Shown here: piece by piece, positions 8,111 to 11,663 of the stretch
Position numbering within the stretch: position 1 is the first letter of the stretch
Layout of the letters: each line of letters opens with the position of its first letter
Assembly (NCBI GenBank): GCA_028565635.1
Contig: JAOXYB010051391.1
Coordinates: 1 to 11,663 of the forward strand
DNA length: 11,663 nucleotides
Direction: 5' to 3'
DNA from: Phoronis ovalis
Lineage: Eukaryota > Phoronida > Phoronidae
Notes under the pieces: model-generated
Seen by the model: only the letters and a program-made list of their open reading frames with translations
What the model was told of the DNA's origin: nothing
Database searches by the model: none
Position numbers and translations under genes: made by a program

Positions 8111-8703
8111 GGCACAATCTTAAAATGGCATTACACATTTGCTGAGAAGTTAAAGGATGTTGAAAGGTCATTTATAGGTAATTTTAACAATGCCAGTAGA
8201 AGCAACCTTGCCTTTGCAAAAATGCCAGCTAGTTTATTTAATAAATTAACATCATGCAGTATTAGTGATTGTGAGATTCAAACATGTGCATCAGTTGTGC
8301 ACAGTACTTTTACAAATATGCACTGCATAGATTTAATGACGATAATCGGCCAAAAAATAGTTGTTTTATCCGCTTAAACATAATGATATGCATAAATGAC
8401 TTTAGGCTTATAGCTGTGATACAAAATGTGTGGTACGAAATATTTCCAACTCGTGAACTTCATTATATAAGTTATATATTTAAATAACTCCTAAACTTCG
8501 GAAAAAATATAGTCGGTTGGCTGTCACTAGAATTCACCTGATACACCTCTATAAATCCACCAGATTTTACAATGAACTTACCTAATTGTAAGCATGTTTC
8601 TGCCACAATATGTTACAAGCACGTTCTAATTCTCTCAAGTCGTCGTTTCCAACTCTTTTTATAAGATGTAACTACTTCCTTGAATTGAACCACTGGCTGA
8701 CAG
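8111..8703. other. Intergenic stretch, nothing recognised
   Basis: Apart from the open frame at 8063-8377, which resembles no known protein and has no ATG start in the window's reading, I see no gene or RNA here. Confidence 0.4.
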
Positions 8704-8925
8704 ATGTTTTTAACATAAAGGTATATCCTGAATAATGTCAGCGACGTGTTGTATTCTCTTCTATGAAACCATTTGGTACCGCTAATGTACATATATACCT
8801 CCGCCTTAAATGGGGTCAGCGGTGTAATCACTTCTATAAAAATAATATGATACAAACAATGTACATACATGTTTTTAACATCCGCATTAAATGGTGTAAG
8901 AGTCGTGTTGTGCTATTTTGTCGTG
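8704..8925. repeat. Possible three-fold degenerate repeat of about 80 bp
   Basis: Three successive segments share a loose core of the form TTAAATGGNGTCAGCG...GTGTTGT: near 8730 (CTGAATAATGTCAGCG), 8804 (CTTAAATGGGGTCAGCG) and 8884 (ATTAAATGGTGTAAGAG). Two of them are linked to TGTTTTTAACAT. The similarity is weak and read by eye. Confidence 0.3.
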
Positions 8926-9864
8926 TAAAAATATTTCTTAATGATACATAATTATGATTTTTCAAAAATATTACCTATTTCGGTTTTAGTTAACCATAGC
9001 AATATATTTCGGTGAATAAACCTGCACGGCTGTAGGTATAAAATATAATCGTCTTTATATTGTCTCGTAAGTTTCCGTGGAGCTTTTGACTAATTACTTA
9101 GCCTGGATGAATAACCTTCACAACGCATGTGCATATTCAAGGTCAAAAAATAGAAATTTAAAATTATGCATCTCACAATTTGATACGATTCTACTGATAT
9201 ATTGAATACTATATAACAGGTTATTGCAAGTTTTATCGCAGCATTAAATAACATGTTTATATATTTATAAGAATGCACAGAAATACAAGTATCAATAATA
9301 TTTGCGGATGTATATGCTGGCAATTATCGGTTTAGTTCCGAATGACTCTCTGTACAAAAATAGATTCTCTGCAAATGCCATAAAGTCACAATTGATTTAA
9401 CCGCAGTGGTGGCGCAAAGTAGTCCGTCAACCTTAAACTTATGATTGTTTCCTCCTTGGCGCTGGCTTTTTGTTTTTTCTGTTTGAAAGGGAAATCATTG
9501 TGCAAGAGATTGAAACTAATATTAGTTTTTTAAAGTAAAATAAACCAAAATTCGATAGGATTATTTGAGCTAGGGCAAAGCTATGAATTTTTCCAGTTGT
9601 TAGGTTGCATTTTTCTGGGGGTATTCTACATAGCGGAATAGCAAAACATTTTGGAGGTCATGCCTGCATGAAAAATTAACTGGGAGTAGTATACATAATA
9701 ATCTTCAGTTCTTAACAGGTCATTTTCTTCACGCAATGTTTGGGAAATTTTTATAATGATTTAAATTACATGATTTTACTATAGATGTGGATGAGAAAAT
9801 CAATTGTGTCTTTATACCGTATGTCATTAATAGCTTAAACTTTGATAACCAAGGATATGTGTAG
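8926..9864. other. Intergenic stretch before the cytokine gene, nothing firm
   Basis: No exon or RNA gene is supportable. A 77-codon minus-strand frame at 9090-9323 has no recognisable content. A single extended half-site TCAAGGTCA at 9137-9145 matches the ERR/NR5A consensus, but one copy of a 9-mer is weak evidence. Confidence 0.4.
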
Positions 9865-10266
9865 CCCGGGGTGTACTCAAGGTTTTTTTACTACGGGGAT
9901 GTGCCGCGGAACCCAATCCAAAAGTTTAGCTTGTGGTAGCAAACCCAATCCAAATTTTTTTGAAATTTTTGGGTAGCAATTCAAATTTTGTGAAGAGTAT
10001 AAGGGTGGCAATTCAAAATTTTAAAATATTTGAGTAGCATCCATTTTTACGCAAACTGACTGATACAAACCAAATTCCAAAATTTGTTTATCGATACAAA
10101 CCTAAAATTAATCCAAATTATTTGCAGCAGTGGTTAGCAATCCAAATTTTTTAATATCTTTATGGTAGCAATCCAAAAAAATGCATTAAGAAGTATACAA
10201 TTCAAATCCAAAATTTTCAACTGGGCTGCACAGCCCCACCAAAAAATAACTTGAGTACCCCCCAGG
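9865..10266. mobile_element. 402-bp MITE-like element with perfect 8-bp target-site duplication
   Basis: The element is flanked by ATGTGTAG on both sides (9857-9864 and 10267-10274). The left end reads CCCGGGGTGTACTCAAG and the inverted right end CCTGGGGGGTACTCAAG, with two mismatches in 17. Similarity continues inward through a T-run and GGGG(A/C)TGTGC. The right end also carries a small hairpin, GGGCTG-CA-CAGCCC. The interior is made of about ten diverged units of roughly 30-35 bp with the core GGTAGCAATCCAAATTTTT (GATACAAACC-type variants in the middle). There is no transposase, so it must have been moved by an enzyme encoded elsewhere. An 8-bp duplication fits hAT-like or other 8-bp superfamilies; the end sequence alone does not decide. 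Confidence 0.85.
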
Positions 10267-10336
10267 ATGTGTAGTTATACACAATGACACTAGAAACTAG
10301 GAAGGTGACGGGAACAAGCAGCTGATGTCCGAGTAT

Positions 10337-10344
10337 TATAAATA
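10337..10344 (+). promoter_or_regulatory. TATA box of the secreted-peptide gene
   Basis: TATAAATA lies 73 bp upstream of the ATG at 10410. A start about 30 bp downstream, near 10364-10374, gives a leader of about 36-46 nt. It lies only about 70 bp from the right end of the inserted 402-bp element, so the element sits next to the core promoter. Confidence 0.6.
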
Positions 10345-10409
10345 TCAGCCATTTATCATTGTCATCCTTCTTCACAACTCACAGCTGGTAAAGCCGTACG
10401 TTCTTCACA

Positions 10410-11368
10410 ATGAAGTATATCCTGGCTTTTGCTGCTTGTATTGCAGTGGTTTCATGTGTAGAGGTAAGTACTCTGTTTTACTACATGTGTTGTGTATATC
10501 AAGTTTTTGTACATTGTTCAATACCAGTTACATTTGTAGAAATAATTGATAATCCCACTATGGGAATGGTATAAGAAGCAATTGCAACTTTGTAAGTAAC
10601 GTTTTATTTAACTTATCTGATTGCAGCCATTGAAGGGTGAGAGGTGTATGACAGGTGCGGACTGCAAACCGGAGGAATGTTGTCGTATGGATATAGCTAG
10701 TATGCGTATAACAGGAAAATGTCAGCCAAAAATGAAAGGTATTCACTAAGTTTAATTTCTTCAAATGTTGCAGACAATCATCTAGATTTTATTTTTGGCA
10801 CTGCGTATTGCTTATATCTGCATATTTATCATGTATAATATGTAGATTTTTTCCAAAAATTAAGTTATACTATGATTTTTGAACTCCATGGGTCCCAAAG
10901 GATCTAGCAGTAAACAATTTAAACCTGGGCCAGTTTTTACCTTTATACCAGGTCTTTAATTTTGAATTTACAAATATTGCAAAATAAATTCGATATTTTA
11001 AAAAATGGTAAAAATACGTAATTATTTGTCACTTGACAAAAGTGACACTACTAACTTTTTCAGGAAAGAAAGTAGCATCTAGTGGCAAATCTATAGTTGC
11101 TAGATTCTCATCATTAGTGAACTGTAGTTAAAGAAAACTGATTTAGGAGAACATGTTAATTAATACACCATTTATAAAGGGAACCCTTGTATTAAATTAA
11201 GAAATGCCATGATTTTGAGGTCTATACTGTATCTTGTATTTAGCTGGAGGCAACTGCTGGGTTAGTTCATCATTACATTTGAATACCATGCATATGACAC
11301 AGTGTCCATGTGAAGATGGATTTGAATGCAAGAAACGTGAGGGTGTTGTTCACAGTTCATACAAGTAA
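10410..11368 (+). CDS. Secreted prokineticin/astakine-like cysteine-rich peptide
   Basis: Probable secreted cytokine-like peptide. The exons are 10410-10463, 10627-10738 and 11244-11368 (96 aa). Exon 1 encodes a signal peptide, MKYILAFAACIAVVSCVE, from an ATG in good context (CACAATGA), and ends with the perfect donor GTAAGT. Exon 2 follows TTGCAG; exon 3 follows TTGTATTTAG; phases are 0 and 1. In the mature part the cysteine pattern is C-x5-C-x4-CC-x12-C-x9-C-x15-C-x-C-x5-C, the order and near-spacing of the prokineticin (AVIT/colipase-like) domain, including the typical CPC pair (QCPCEDGFEC). Two differences stand out: no AVIT-type N-terminus follows the signal, as in invertebrate astakine-like members, and the usual tenth cysteine is absent, leaving nine. 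The TAA stop (11366-11368) lies inside a GTAAGT donor, so splicing could extend the protein (see 11439-11544). Related vertebrate members act through prokineticin GPCRs; astakines act on blood-cell formation in arthropods. The role here is inferred by family. Confidence 0.82.
11064..11131 (+). other. Candidate alternative exon between exons 2 and 3 of the secreted-peptide gene
   Basis: A strong acceptor (CTACTAACTTTTTCAG, with a near-ideal branch site) precedes base 11064. Joined in phase to exon 2, it reads 22 codons starting GKKVASSGK and ending VNCS before TAA at 11129-11131. As a terminal exon it would give a truncated 77-aa form lacking the second half of the cysteine domain. Alternatively, a weak donor ACT|GTAGTT would make a 60-nt in-frame cassette (11064-11123) adding 20 residues with four basic ones. 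ATTAAA-type sequence follows near 11192, which could serve a terminal exon. Confidence 0.4.
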
Positions 11369-11438
11369 GTTTGCTCGCATGATCTTTCAATGAAAATTAT
11401 AACGAATATTCCATCAAATCTGTTGTATCTTTATACAG

Positions 11439-11544
11439 GTTAAACAACACCGAGCTTAAGATTCTTAAATACATGAGCGCTTCTGTCACAACTGTTGAAG
11501 CAAGATTAAGTATAAAAAACACACTAGCAGTCCGTATTATATAG
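11439..11544 (+). other. Candidate fourth exon extending the secreted peptide
   Basis: If TACAA|GTAAGT (donor at 11365) is spliced to the T-rich acceptor TTGTATCTTTATACAG before 11439, a 74-bp intron is removed and the frame continues for 34 codons to TAG at 11542-11544, giving 130 aa. The added tail (beginning KLNNTELKILK) has no cysteine, so it does not supply the missing tenth one. Without this splice, the region is 3' untranslated. Confidence 0.4.
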
Positions 11545-11618
11545 ACATTTCTATAAAAAATTAAGTGATTTTCCTTTACTATGCGCTTAAGGCTAAGCTG
11601 GACCCTCGTCACTGTTTA

Positions 11619-11624
11619 AATAAA
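11619..11624 (+). terminator. Poly(A) signal AATAAA of the secreted-peptide gene
   Basis: AATAAA lies 75 nt beyond the TAG of the extended form and about 250 nt beyond the TAA of the short form. It is followed by a T-rich stretch near 11649, as expected downstream of a cleavage site. This suggests the whole gene is inside the window. Confidence 0.55.
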
Positions 11625-11663
11625 AATTCGTGAAAAATCCGCATTACATTTTTTTCACTCAAA

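Noticed and set aside
8063-8377. 104-codon plus-strand frame
   Set aside because: Begins at GTG within the nuclear-receptor-motif repeat, no known domain, no promoter or splice support. Kept only as a note.
8573-8600. Splice-donor-like AATTAGGTAAGT on the minus strand
   Set aside because: No open exon of useful length or matching acceptor lies upstream; it is part of a short chance inverted repeat.
10325-10549. 74-codon plus-strand frame overlapping the cytokine gene's first exon
   Set aside because: It is out of frame with the signal peptide, runs through the TATA box and into intron 1, and has no domain.
3172-11368. Idea that the LRR receptor and the prokineticin-like peptide form a ligand-receptor pair
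   Set aside because: Prokineticins are known to act through GPCRs. Neighbouring position alone is not evidence; the genes are separated by about 4 kb and two transposons.
1-11663. CRISPR array, tRNA, rRNA or prokaryotic operon
   Set aside because: The only regular array lacks unique spacers between identical repeats, no tRNA-like T-loop box was found, and gene structure is intron-containing.

Overview
The window looks like nuclear DNA from an animal, most likely an AT-rich marine invertebrate genome; the phylum cannot be fixed from this sequence alone. The reasons are GT-AG introns with invertebrate-like short lengths (74 to about 960 bp), an extracellular leucine-rich-repeat (LRR) receptor with a tyrosine-rich tail, a secreted prokineticin/astakine-like peptide gene, and short non-autonomous DNA transposons. 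There are no operons, Shine-Dalgarno sites or prokaryotic genes.

Layout. Positions 1-1743 are a minisatellite of about 32 units of 54-56 bp in three sequence classes; it runs off the left edge. Positions 1744-3170 are AT-rich DNA without a supportable gene. On the minus strand, 6152 down to 3172 encodes a type I LRR receptor. The large exon (4993-3172) carries the signal-peptide core, 11 LRRs, an LRRCT cap, a stalk of three 18-residue repeats, one membrane helix and a 161-residue tail. Two small upstream exons (6152-6073 and 5994-5950) extend the frame in matching phase. About 470 bp upstream of this gene lies a 665-bp long-inverted-repeat element flanked by TA (6616-7280), with CRE and E-box palindromes in its core. 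Positions 7283-9864 are mostly unassigned, but hold two copies of a nuclear-receptor-type motif, one with a perfect DR5. A 402-bp inverted-repeat element with a perfect 8-bp target-site duplication sits at 9865-10266. It lies directly upstream of a TATA-driven gene on the plus strand (10410 to about 11640) for a small cysteine-rich secreted peptide with the prokineticin-domain spacing.

Function. The LRR protein is probably a surface recognition or adhesion receptor that signals through phosphotyrosine sites of the pYxN type. The small secreted protein is probably a prokineticin/astakine-like cytokine. Nothing shows that the two act together; known prokineticin receptors are GPCRs. The most interesting points concern alternative splicing: a 45-nt symmetric exon in the LRR gene whose skipping would create an ATG across the junction, and a strong extra splice acceptor in the cytokine gene where vertebrate PROK2 carries its optional exon.
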